18,211 nt of DNA from NCBI GenBank assembly GCA_023389455.1, contig JAEWEJ010000272.1:1-18211 (forward strand), given 5' to 3'. The stretch comes from Actinomycetes bacterium (GTDB taxonomy: Bacteria; Actinomycetota; Actinomycetes; Actinomycetales; Cellulomonadaceae). The notes under the pieces are model-generated. The model searched no databases, was not told the DNA's origin, and was given only the letters and a program-made list of their open reading frames with translations. A program made the position numbers and the translations under genes. Shown here piece after piece: positions 5,987 to 13,054 of this stretch; the first letter of the stretch is position 1, and each line of letters opens with the position of its first letter.

Positions 5987-8197
5987 CTACGGGACCTGGT
6001 CCTCCTTGACAGCTGCCACTTGCACGATGAACGGCGCGGCGCCCCGTCGCACGAACCGACCACGCCCGGCCGGGAAGCGCTCGGCGTGCACGCGGCCCAC
6101 GAGCGGCCCCTCGGTGCGCTCGCCGGACATGATGAGCGTCGACCCGCCGGTGTCCCTGATGGTCATGAGGGACTGCTGGTACAGCGCGCGCCCGGCGCCG
6201 GCCACGGGGCGGGTGACGACGAGGTGCAGCTTGAGGTCACGCGCCGCGGGCAGGTGCGCGAACAGCGGCTCGAGCGGGTCGTTGCCGCCGGCGGCGACGA
6301 CGTCGTGGTCGTCGACGAGCAGCACGATCCGCGGCTCGCGGGCGCGGGTCGCTGCGTCACGGCCGGGACGCTTGGCCAGCTCCGCGGCGATCGACGTGGC
6401 CAGCGCGCGGGCGTTGCCGGCGGTGCGGGCGTGGGCGGCGAGGTAGTCCTCGCCGACGACCTCCGGCACCTGGCCGCGCACGTCGACGACCGCGATGGTC
6501 ACCTCGTCGGCGGTGTACCGGTCCTGCAGCCCGGCGGCGATCGTGCGCAGCAGCGTCGTCTTGCCGCACCGGGCGTCGCCGAGGACGAGCAGGTGCTGGT
6601 CCTCGCCGAGCAGGTCCCACAGCGCGGCGTCCATGGTGTCCTGCCGCAGGCCGATGGGGACGGTGTCGGGCTCGTCGAAACGGTCGGGCAGGTCGGCGGT
6701 GTCCACGTGCGTGGGCAGCAGGCGGATCGGGGCCGCCGACGGTCCGGACCAGGCCGCGGCCGCGCGCCCGGCCAGTTGCTCGAGCTCGGCTCCGACCTCC
6801 TCGTCCGGGACGACGTCGAGCACCGGCAGCGAGACCTGCGCGAAGCGCCGGTCGTCGAGCAGGGCCCGGCCGGGGGTGTCCGTCGCGATCGTCGCGGACA
6901 GCTTGCGGTCGACGCTGGACTCGGCGGGGTCGTTGAGCCGCAGCTCGACGCGGGTCCCGATGAGCGACTGGTGGGCCATCCGCAGGTCGCTCCACCGTGT
7001 CAGGCCGAGCACGAGGTGCAGGCCGAAGGACGCCGCGCGGGTCATGACGGCGGTGAAGGCGTCCTCGAGCTCAGGGAAGTCGGTGCGCAGCTGGCCGTAC
7101 CCGTCGACGAGCACGACGACGTCGGCTGCGGCCAGCTCGGGTACCCCGCCGCGGGCGTGCAGCGCTCGCAGGTGGGCCACGGAGTCGATGCCGCGGTCCC
7201 GGAAGACGGCCTCGCGGACGGCGATCATCGCGGTGAGCTCCTCGACGAGCCGCACGAGCCGTTCCCGGTGGGCGCGGGTCGCGACGCCACCCACGTGCGG
7301 GAACGCCTCGATGCGCGCGAGCCCGCCGCCGGTGAGGTCCATGCCGTAGACGGCGACCTGGCGGGGGTTCGAGGTGAGCGCGAGCGAGACGGCGAGGGTC
7401 CGCAGCACCGTGGTCCGGCCGGACTGCGGTGCGCCGATGACGGCCACGTGCCCGCCGGAGCGGGTCAAGTCGAGCTGCCACGGCTCCTGGGTCTGCAGGG
7501 CGGGGTCGTCGACCAGCCCCATGACGGCCGACAGCCCACCCCCGGGCTGCTCGCCGCGGCGCACGAGCGAGCCGAGCGCGAGGCGGTCGGGCAGCGGCGG
7601 CAGCCACACCGGGCGGACGGCGCGCTCGGGTGTGCGCAGCCGGCGCACGACCTCGCCGACGAGGGTGGGGCCCCGGTCGTCCTCGGCACGGGTGGCGGCG
7701 CGCGGGCGCCGGTCGGCGCGCAGCCCGTTGTACGTCGGCAGCGCCAGCACGGTGCGCTGGTCGTCGACGGGCGCCTCCTCGGCCCTGCCCCTCGGCCCGG
7801 ACACGTACCCGGACCGGAACCGCGTGTACACGGTGGTGTCGACCTTGAGGTACCCGTAGCCGGGCAGCGCGGGCAGCCGGTACGCGTCGGGGGTGGACAG
7901 GACGACCTGGGACTCGGCCTCGCTGAACGTGCGCAGCCCGAGCCGGTAGGACAGGTAGGTGTCCAGGCCGCGCAGCTTGCCGGCCTCGACGCGCTGGCTG
8001 GACAGCAGCAGGTGCACCCCGATGGAGCGGCCGATGCGCCCGATCTGCAGGAACAGGTCGACGAACTCGGGCTCGGCGGTCAGCAGCTCGCCGAACTCGT
8101 CGATGACGACGAACAGGTGCGGCATCGCGGGCAGGTCGGGACGCTCGGTGGCGCGCAGCCGGCGGTACGCCGTGATCGAGGGCAGGGAGCCGGCGGT
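5987..8197 (-). pseudogene. eccC: Type VII secretion ATPase EccC, 5'-truncated
   Basis: EccC is the FtsK/SpoIIIE-like motor of the actinobacterial type VII secretion system, normally about 1,300 residues with N-terminal membrane helices and three ATPase domains. Here about 735 residues remain. Counting from the internal Met at 8125, the Walker B of domain 1 is LFVVIDEF (4-11), followed by the family segment GRIGRSIGVHLLLSSQR. Domain 2 has Walker A GAPQSGRTT (231-239) and Walker B VVVLVDGYG (336-344). Domain 3 has Walker A GDARCGKTT (516-524) and Walker B IVLLVDDHD (600-608). The membrane part and the domain 1 Walker A are missing. EccC-like sequence continues upstream of the Met (GSLPSITAYRRLRATERP) to about 8191-8197 and then stops abruptly where toxin sequence begins on the other strand. 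The Met at 8125 lacks a ribosome binding site, so expression is doubtful. Confidence 0.85.
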
Positions 8198-8199
8198 CG

Positions 8200-8739
8200 A
8201 ACCCCCGTCATGACCCGGTCGAGTTCGCCCGTCAGGTAGACCTCCAGGAGAGAGCCCTCAACCAGATGTCGCTCGACGACTGGAGCACCCGGTTCGAGGA
8301 CTTCGTCGACCGCGTGAACAACCAGGACGACTACCGGCAGATGCAGGCGCGGCTGATCGCGGATCGGTTGGTAGAGGAGCGAGGGCTCCCCCGAGCGGAT
8401 GCCCTACGCGAGGCGCGGGCGTCGATGAGTCGTCAAGACGCGCTTCACGGCCCGGACCAGAACGCGGGAGGCAACCCGGAGCAGTTCACTGGCTTCGGGG
8501 ACCGAGGAGTGAACCGGTCGATCGGCCGGAGATGGCGTGACATGGCTGATGTCCTGGGGAACGACATGGCTGACGCGCTCGACGCGTCTGGCATCCCGTC
8601 CGAGCTGCTCGGAGACGTAGGCATGAGGGTGAGACTTCACTTCGTCGATCGTCTGGCATCGTCAGGTGGGGGGCATGATGGCAGACATGCACCAGAAGTT
8701 CGGGCCGCACGGGGAGCTGGTCGAGGCGTTCCTCGATGA
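8200..8739 (+). pseudogene. Ntox15-type (HxxD) nuclease toxin domain, N-terminus missing
   Basis: The frame is open from 8176 to the stop at 8737-8739. Family-like sequence starts with HDPVEFARQVDLQERALNQM (8209-8268) and continues with LIADRLVEERGLPRADAL. The hallmark is ALHGPDQNAGG, with HGPD (His codon 8446-8448, Asp codon 8455-8457) as the HxxD catalytic motif, followed by GFGDRGVNRSIGRRW. This is the Ntox15 pattern of polymorphic toxins, whose members include DNase effectors such as Agrobacterium Tde1. Such domains sit at the C-terminus of large secreted proteins. Here the trafficking N-terminus is absent and the sequence upstream belongs to eccC on the opposite strand. The ATG at 8266 could start a short product but would trim the domain's start. 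The last ~22 codons overlap the next gene in another frame. Confidence 0.82.
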
Positions 8740-9109
8740 GCTTCGGTCTCAGGATGTCGACTGGCCGCAGTTCTCGGAGAAGCTCCGCGAGCGTCGGCTG
8801 AGAGGTGCTGTCGAAGCCGTCTCGGGAGTGTCTTGGCCGGCCGCCGTTGGTGATGCCGTGGACGCGGCGGCCCGGAGGGCGTACGGGCAGCTGCGGTTGG
8901 ATGCGTCCGCCTTCGAGCGGCCGATGTCCCGCGGCCGGGTGAAGGTCGCGATCAGCACGGCGACGAAGGCGATCGCTGCGGGAAGCAAACTTGACCCCCA
9001 GAGCCGGCGAGACTTGCTCGAGCCGTTCGTGGAGGCGGGCTTCGGCGCCGCATCGGCCGCACTGACAGCGCTCGACGGGGATGCTCCCGGGTCGTCGAGC
9101 GCCTCCTGA
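8675..9109 (+). CDS. Probable immunity protein for the Ntox15 toxin
   Basis: The 144-residue protein is acidic to neutral, Ala-rich and probably helical (VEAFLDELRSQDVDWPQF, LDPQSRRDLLEPFVEAG). There is no signal peptide or membrane segment, as expected of a cytoplasmic inhibitor. It lies directly after the toxin domain, same strand, overlapping its last 65 bases in another frame. A G-rich ribosome binding site (GGTGGGGGG) precedes ATG 8675 and ATG 8678; ATG 8687 is a further option. I do not recognise the family, so the immunity role is inferred only from position, size and the usual toxin-immunity gene order. Confidence 0.6.
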   Translation: MMADMHQKFGPHGELVEAFLDELRSQDVDWPQFSEKLRERRLRGAVEAVSGVSWPAAVGDAVDAAARRAYGQLRLDASAFERPMSRGRVKVAISTATKAIAAGSKLDPQSRRDLLEPFVEAGFGAASAALTALDGDAPGSSSAS

Positions 9110-9327
9110 CGGCGCGGACCACCCCTGCCGAACGGTGCGTCCTTCAGGAGCACGTCTTCTGGAACGTCGACGTGGCCGCGTCGGATGCCGACCTGGAGAG
9201 CACCAGAGGGTCTGCGCCGCGGTCTGCCGCCTCGTCGAGACGGTGACGGGATGGCGTTTCGTCGATGCGAAGGTCAGTGCTGCCTACGAGCGGACGATCG
9301 TGTGGTCGGGTCCTGTTCGGGAGTGAG
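9110..9327 (+). other. Protein-like debris downstream of the immunity gene
   Basis: Two plus-strand frames contain protein-like stretches. AERCVLQEHVFWNVDVAASD is encoded around 9130-9195. LVETVTGWRFVDAKVSAAYE, from about 9230, runs to a stop at 9324-9326 in a different frame. Neither has a start with a ribosome binding site. They may be one small gene broken by a frameshift or two unrelated remnants. I recognise no family. Confidence 0.25.
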
Positions 9328-9477
9328 CGAGTGCCGCGCCTGCGAGGGATGCTCGGGGGAGTGCTGAAGCAGGAACACGGCGCGGCTGCACTGCCCCGTC
9401 GAGACTCCCGCGTCGAGGAGTGACTCCAGCGCGGCGGCAAGTTCAGGGGAGATGTATCGCGGCAGTAGCTCGGGCAT
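9274..9477 (-). CDS. Small hypothetical protein (67 aa)
   Basis: The reading frame starts at ATG 9477-9475 with MPELLPRYISPELAAALESL and continues DAGVSTGQCSRAVFLLQ, a compact helical-looking segment. It ends in a polar, low-information tail. It follows the winged-helix gene on the same strand after about 55 bp and could be its partner. No ribosome binding site is visible and the tail overlaps plus-strand debris, so it may be a remnant. No family is recognised. Confidence 0.35.
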   Translation of the reverse strand: MPELLPRYISPELAAALESLLDAGVSTGQCSRAVFLLQHSPEHPSQARHSLTPEQDPTTRSSARRQH

Positions 9478-9532
9478 GGGACGGACGGTGCCGTGTCGTT
9501 CGCATCCTGCCGGGAGGTGCGCCCGTGCTTGT

Positions 9533-10219
9533 TCACGCGGTCGAGCGGCGACGCCACGAGCGGGCCAGGACGCGCTCGATGTCTTCCGGGTGGACGGGGC
9601 GGTAACGCGCAGGCCGTCCCTGCCTTTCGACGAACTCCCGGCGGTGGAGCTGGGCGAGGTTCCACTGGCAGGTCTGAGTGCCGACGCCGGTGCCTGCCGC
9701 GAGCTCGGCACACGTCCAGTCGCGTGTCGGGTCGCCGAGCATGAGCCGCAGGATCTGCTCCTGCCGGGGTGAGACCTCGCAGACCTCGTCGTCGCGCGAG
9801 CCGTTGGTGCGGCGGAGGTCCTGCATCCAGTGTGTCCGTGAGACGCGCATCGCGAGGTAGGGGGCCGGGAAGCGCAGACCGGCTGCTGTTGAGCCGTCCT
9901 CGGCGTCGACGGCCAGACCACACTCGCACAAGAGGCTGCCTGGGATCTCTGGTGCGTGCGCGACGACGAGGGCAGGTAGCCCGCACCGGCAGCGACGGTT
10001 CACCAGGGCCCACGTTCCGGACTCGTCGACGTACTTGTCGACTACCGCGCCACGTATCCGCCCGCTGACCGTCTGGGCCCGTGCGAAGACCCACATCTCG
10101 TTGGCGTCGACGCCTGGCATCACCTCCCGGTAGCCGGCGAGCGTCAGGCGCCCGGCATCGGCGGCGCAGTCGACGACCTCTCGCGTGGTCTGCTGGATGT
10201 CGGCGTCGGCGCACGGCAT
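9533..10219 (-). CDS. Winged-helix protein with a CxC...CxC central motif
   Basis: The 228-residue protein has three parts. Residues 1-70 are an unrecognised alpha/beta region. Residues 77-100 contain Cys77-x-Cys79 and Cys98-x-Cys100 (RRCRCG ... LLCECG), spaced like a small zinc ribbon or knuckle. Residues 149-222 form a winged-helix-like domain: SPRQEQILRLMLGD, then CAELAAGTGVGTQTCQWNLA as helix-turn-helix and REFVERQGRPARYRPV as wing. It is probably a DNA-binding regulator carried by the island. The ATG at 10219 has only weak GGGGCG upstream. No target is evident. A role in controlling toxin-immunity or element genes would be inference from location alone. Confidence 0.65.
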   Translation of the reverse strand: MPCADADIQQTTREVVDCAADAGRLTLAGYREVMPGVDANEMWVFARAQTVSGRIRGAVVDKYVDESGTWALVNRRCRCGLPALVVAHAPEIPGSLLCECGLAVDAEDGSTAAGLRFPAPYLAMRVSRTHWMQDLRRTNGSRDDEVCEVSPRQEQILRLMLGDPTRDWTCAELAAGTGVGTQTCQWNLAQLHRREFVERQGRPARYRPVHPEDIERVLARSWRRRSTA

Positions 10220-10314
10220 CGCCCCAGCATCACCCGAGCCGCGCTGCGGCGCACCCGAAAGGGCTGCTGACGTGGTCAGATGGGTGCCGGACCGGTCAGG
10301 CCCGGGAACGCCGC

Positions 10315-10346
10315 GAGCCGCCCCGCCGGTGACGGCGGGACGGCTC
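10315..10346 (-). terminator. Terminator downstream of tRNA-Arg(CCG)
   Basis: On the minus strand GAGCCGTCCCGCC pairs with GGCGGGGCGGCTC over 13 positions with one G-T pair and a 6-base loop. It begins 8 bases after the encoded CCA. With the different hairpin at 5228-5270, each copy of the tRNA 3' end has its own terminator. Confidence 0.7.
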
Positions 10347-10353
10347 GTGGTGC

Positions 10354-10429
10354 TGGTGCGCCCGAAAGGATTCGAACCTTCGACCTTCTGCTCCGGAGGC
10401 AGACGCTCTATCCGCTGAGCTACGGGCGC
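10354..10429 (-). tRNA. tRNA-Arg (anticodon CCG)
   Basis: The minus strand gives a full cloverleaf. Acceptor GCGCCCG (10429-10423) pairs with CGGGCGC (10364-10358), followed by discriminator A and encoded CCA. The D arm contains GCTCAGCGGATAGAGC. The anticodon stem TCTGC/GCAGA encloses loop CTCCGGA, so the anticodon is CCG (arginine). The T arm is AAGGTTCGAATCCTT. The 3' 46 bp are duplicated at 5277-5322. Confidence 0.97.
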
Positions 10430-10442
10430 GCGGCGATGCCCG

Positions 10443-10448
10443 AGACTA
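10443..10448 (-). promoter_or_regulatory. Candidate -10 element of the tRNA-Arg gene
   Basis: On the minus strand this is TAGTCT, a TANNNT hexamer 13 bp before the mature tRNA 5' end. A convincing -35 at normal spacing is not seen. Confidence 0.4.
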
Positions 10449-10528
10449 CCAGCACCTGTGGGGGCGTGAGGTCATGCGCTCGCGGACGCCGGCGGCCCCG
10501 GCGCGGCGTCGCCCGCGGCAGCGGCGGG

Positions 10529-11182
10529 TCAGGCGTCCTCGAGCAGGCCCGACAGGTAGCCGCTGGTCTCCGCGGCGGCCCGCTCCGGATCACCGGCCAC
10601 GATCGCCTCGATCAGCGAGTCGTGGGCGTCCGCGGCGTGCACGTCGGTGACGAAGTTGAAGCGGATGTTGTCGCCGATCGCCTCGATGAGGTTGTCGTAC
10701 AGCGAGCGCAGCACGGGGTTGCCCGCCGTCCGCACGATCGCGCGGTGCAGCGCCAGGTCCGTGGCGACCATCTGGTCGAGGTCGCCGCCCTCGTAGGCGG
10801 CGGCGCGCGCGTCGCGCTTGGTCAGCAGGTCGGACGCGTCGTCCGCGGTGCGGCGGCGGGCGGCCAGGCGCGCCGCCTCCATCTCCAGGGCGCGACGCAC
10901 GGACACGACGTCGCGCTGCCGGGCGTCGGCGATCTGCCGGCCCATGGTCACGGCCAGCTCGGAGGACGACAGCACGTACGTGCCCGACCCCTGCCGGCGC
11001 TCGAGGAGCCCGGCGTGCACCAGCGACTGCACGGCCTCCCGCACGGTGTTGCGCCCGACGCCGAGCAGCTCGACCAGCGAGGGCTCGGGCGGGATGCGGG
11101 TGCCTACGGCCCACTCGCCCGAGCCGATGCGTGACCGCAGCGCCTCGACGGCGGTGTCGATCAGTCCGGTGCGTCGCGCCAT
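10529..11182 (-). CDS. FadR-subfamily GntR transcriptional regulator
   Basis: The 217-residue protein has an N-terminal winged helix (residues 5-70: LRSRIGSGEWAVGTRIPPEP, GRNTVREAVQSLVHAGLLER, GSGTYV). A C-terminal all-helical FCD ligand-binding domain follows. FCD metal or ligand residues visible are Asp142 and His146 (ATDLALHRAI) and His187 (AHDSLIEAI). The last histidine common near the C-terminus (usually within an 'RxHL'-like helix) is absent; the helix reads AAAETSGYLSGLLEDA. FadR-type regulators respond to organic acids, sugar acids or amino acids, and the effector here is unknown. It is divergent from argS with a 189-bp spacer that holds dyads it might bind. The start ATG 11182 has GGAGGAG about 11 bases upstream. 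Confidence 0.9.
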   Translation of the reverse strand: MARRTGLIDTAVEALRSRIGSGEWAVGTRIPPEPSLVELLGVGRNTVREAVQSLVHAGLLERRQGSGTYVLSSSELAVTMGRQIADARQRDVVSVRRALEMEAARLAARRRTADDASDLLTKRDARAAAYEGGDLDQMVATDLALHRAIVRTAGNPVLRSLYDNLIEAIGDNIRFNFVTDVHAADAHDSLIEAIVAGDPERAAAETSGYLSGLLEDA

Positions 11183-11254
11183 GGGCTGTGGTCTCCTCCT
11201 CGTCGTCGGGCGTGTGTCCGGACCGACGGCCCCGGCGCCCCGCCCGAGTCAACA

Positions 11255-11271
11255 CGTCCGACGACCGGACG
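11255..11271. promoter_or_regulatory. Inverted repeat in the GntR-argS spacer; possible operator
   Basis: CGTCCG-ACGAC-CGGACG has 6-bp perfect arms and a 5-bp spacer. A short palindrome GTCCGGAC lies at 11216-11223, closer to the regulator start. Such dyads near a GntR gene often serve autoregulation. Palindromes are common by chance in this GC-rich sequence. Confidence 0.25.
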
Positions 11272-11359
11272 ACCAGTCCCGGGCGTGCAGCACGCCGTGT
11301 CGTCCCACGACGTGGTCGTCAGGGGCCCGGGCCGTCACGGGGGGTGCGTCGTCGTCCCC

Positions 11360-11365
11360 TACCCT
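11360..11365 (+). promoter_or_regulatory. Candidate argS -10 element (leaderless)
   Basis: TACCCT fits TANNNT and ends 6 bases before the argS GTG. Transcription would then begin at or next to the start codon. There is no ribosome binding site before this GTG, which agrees with a leaderless mRNA. Confidence 0.5.
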
Positions 11366-11371
11366 GGAACC

Positions 11372-13054
11372 GTGACTCCCGACCAGCTCGCCGACGCCTT
11401 GCGCGGCGCCCTCGTGCACGCCGTCGACGACGGCACGTTCGCCCTCGACCCGGCCGCGATCCCGGCTCGCGTGCACATCGAGCGACCCCGCCAGCGGGAG
11501 CACGGCGACTGGTCCACCAACGTGGCGCTGCAGCTCGCGAAGAAGGCGGGGACGAACCCCCGCGCGTTCGCCGAGGAGCTCGCACGGCGGCTCGTCGACG
11601 TCCCCGGCATCGCGGCCGTGGAGATCGCCGGGCCCGGCTTCCTCAACATCCGGCTCGACGCCGCGGCCGCGGGTGAGCTCGCGCGCGGCATCGTCGAGCA
11701 GGGTGCCGACTACGGCACCAACGACACGTTCGCGGGCCTGCGGATCAACCTCGAGTTCGTCTCGGCCAACCCCACGGGCCCGCTGCACATCGGCGGCGTG
11801 CGCTGGGCGGCCGTCGGCGACGCGCTGGCGCGGGTGCTGTCCGCGTCGGGTGCCGACGTCACGCGCGAGTACTACTTCAACGACCACGGCGCGCAGATCG
11901 ACCGGTTCGCGCGCTCGCTGCTGGCCCGCGCCCGCGGCGAGGAGGCCCCCGAGGACGGCTACGGCGGGCAGTACATCACCGAGATCGCGGACCAGGTCGT
12001 CGCGGACGCGCTCGCGGCGGGCGAGCCGGACCCGCGCACGCTGCCCGACGACGAGGCGCGCGAGGCGTTCCGCGCCCGTGGCGTCGAGCTGATGTTCGGT
12101 GAGATCAAGCAGTCGCTGCACGACTTCGGCGTCGACTTCGACGTGTACTTCCACGAGGACTCGCTGCACGAGTCCGGCGCCGTGGACCGTGCGGTCGAGC
12201 GCCTGCGGGCCGGCGGCCACATGTTCGAGAAGGACGGCGCGCTGTGGCTGCGCACCACGGACCTCGGCGACGACAAGGACCGCGTCGTCATCAAGTCCGA
12301 CGGCGAGGCCGCGTACATCGCCGGGGACATCGCGTACTACCTCGACAAGCGCGAGCGCGGCTTCGACCGCGTCGTCATCATGCTCGGCTCCGACCACCAC
12401 GGGTACGTGGGTCGCATGATGGCCGTGTGCGCGGCGTTCGGGGACACCCCGCACGTCAACCTCGAGATCCTCATCGGCCAGCTCGTGAACCTCGTCAAGG
12501 ACGGCGAGCCGGTGCGCATGTCCAAGCGTGCGGGCACGATCATCACGATCGACGACCTCGTCGAGGCCGTGGGCGTGGACGCCGCGCGCTACGCGCTGTC
12601 GCGCTCGTCGTCGGACCAGCAGATCGACCTCGACCTCGACCTGCTCGCGAAGGCGACCAACGAGAACCCCGTCTACTACGTGCAGTACGCGCACGCCCGC
12701 ACCGCGGCCGTGGGGCGCAACGCGGCCGAGGCCGGCGTGCGGCGGGAGGACGGGTTCGACGCCTCCCTGCTCGACCACGAGTCGGAGTCCAAGCTGCTCG
12801 GCCTGCTGGCCGACTTCCCGCGGATCGTGGCCCAGGCCGCGGACCTGCGCGAGCCGCACCGCGTCGCGCGCTACGCCGAGGACGTCGCCGGGGCGTACCA
12901 CAAGTGGTACGACCAGAAGCGTCGCGTCGTGCCGTGGGGCGACGAGGAGGTCACCGACGCGCACCGCACGCGCCTGTGGCTCAACGACGCCACGCGCCAG
13001 GTGCTCGCCAACGCTCTCGGCCTGCTCGGGGTGAGCGCGCCGGAGCGGATGTGA
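11372..13054 (+). CDS. argS: Arginyl-tRNA synthetase
   Basis: The 560-residue class I synthetase charges tRNA-Arg with arginine in the cytoplasm. The N-terminal Add-1 domain (residues 1-100) contains the family segment GDWSTNVALQLAKKAG. The ATP-binding HIGH-like motif is SANPTGPLHIGG (HIGG at 139-142). The KMSKS-like loop is VRMSKRAGT (residues 381-389). ARYALSRSS and YVQYAHAR start the anticodon-binding helices, and the C-terminus is of normal length. The GTG at 11372 is chosen over an upstream frame extension because MTPDQLADAL matches a normal ArgRS N-terminus and a -10 box lies just upstream. The gene ends in ATGTGA and overlaps lysA by 4 bases. The tRNA-Arg(CCG) nearby is one of its substrates. 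Confidence 0.97.
   Translation: MTPDQLADALRGALVHAVDDGTFALDPAAIPARVHIERPRQREHGDWSTNVALQLAKKAGTNPRAFAEELARRLVDVPGIAAVEIAGPGFLNIRLDAAAAGELARGIVEQGADYGTNDTFAGLRINLEFVSANPTGPLHIGGVRWAAVGDALARVLSASGADVTREYYFNDHGAQIDRFARSLLARARGEEAPEDGYGGQYITEIADQVVADALAAGEPDPRTLPDDEAREAFRARGVELMFGEIKQSLHDFGVDFDVYFHEDSLHESGAVDRAVERLRAGGHMFEKDGALWLRTTDLGDDKDRVVIKSDGEAAYIAGDIAYYLDKRERGFDRVVIMLGSDHHGYVGRMMAVCAAFGDTPHVNLEILIGQLVNLVKDGEPVRMSKRAGTIITIDDLVEAVGVDAARYALSRSSSDQQIDLDLDLLAKATNENPVYYVQYAHARTAAVGRNAAEAGVRREDGFDASLLDHESESKLLGLLADFPRIVAQAADLREPHRVARYAEDVAGAYHKWYDQKRRVVPWGDEEVTDAHRTRLWLNDATRQVLANALGLLGVSAPERM

Larger units (their letters stand above)
5277..10399. mobile_element. tRNA-Arg(CCG)-associated genomic island, probably decayed
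   Basis: The boundaries are the 46-bp direct repeats 5277-5322 and 10354-10399. The interior carries accessory material: a cut-off gene tail, a 5'-truncated T7SS ATPase, a toxin domain with probable immunity gene, and a winged-helix gene. Parts of it (5343-5594 and 8200-9110) look less GC-rich than the flanks, with codons such as TTG, AGA and GTA. No integrase, relaxase or replication gene is visible, so it is probably not self-mobile now. The truncations suggest several successive events rather than one clean insertion. A local assembly error is the main alternative for the internal junctions. Confidence 0.6.

Noticed and set aside
5987..8125. A functional EccCb-like protein starting at the Met at 8125
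   Set aside because: The start falls inside ATPase domain 1 just before Walker B, it lacks a ribosome binding site, and EccC-like sequence continues upstream, all pointing to truncation rather than a split EccCb.
5918..8239. Long plus-strand frame opposite eccC
   Set aside because: It is Gly/Val/Arg/Asp-rich shadow translation with no domain, while the minus strand carries clear Walker motifs.
10246..10261. A third att-like copy (GCGCACCCGAAAGG resembles the tRNA 3' end)
   Set aside because: Only about 9 bases match without a gap and the similarity ends at once, so chance is likely.
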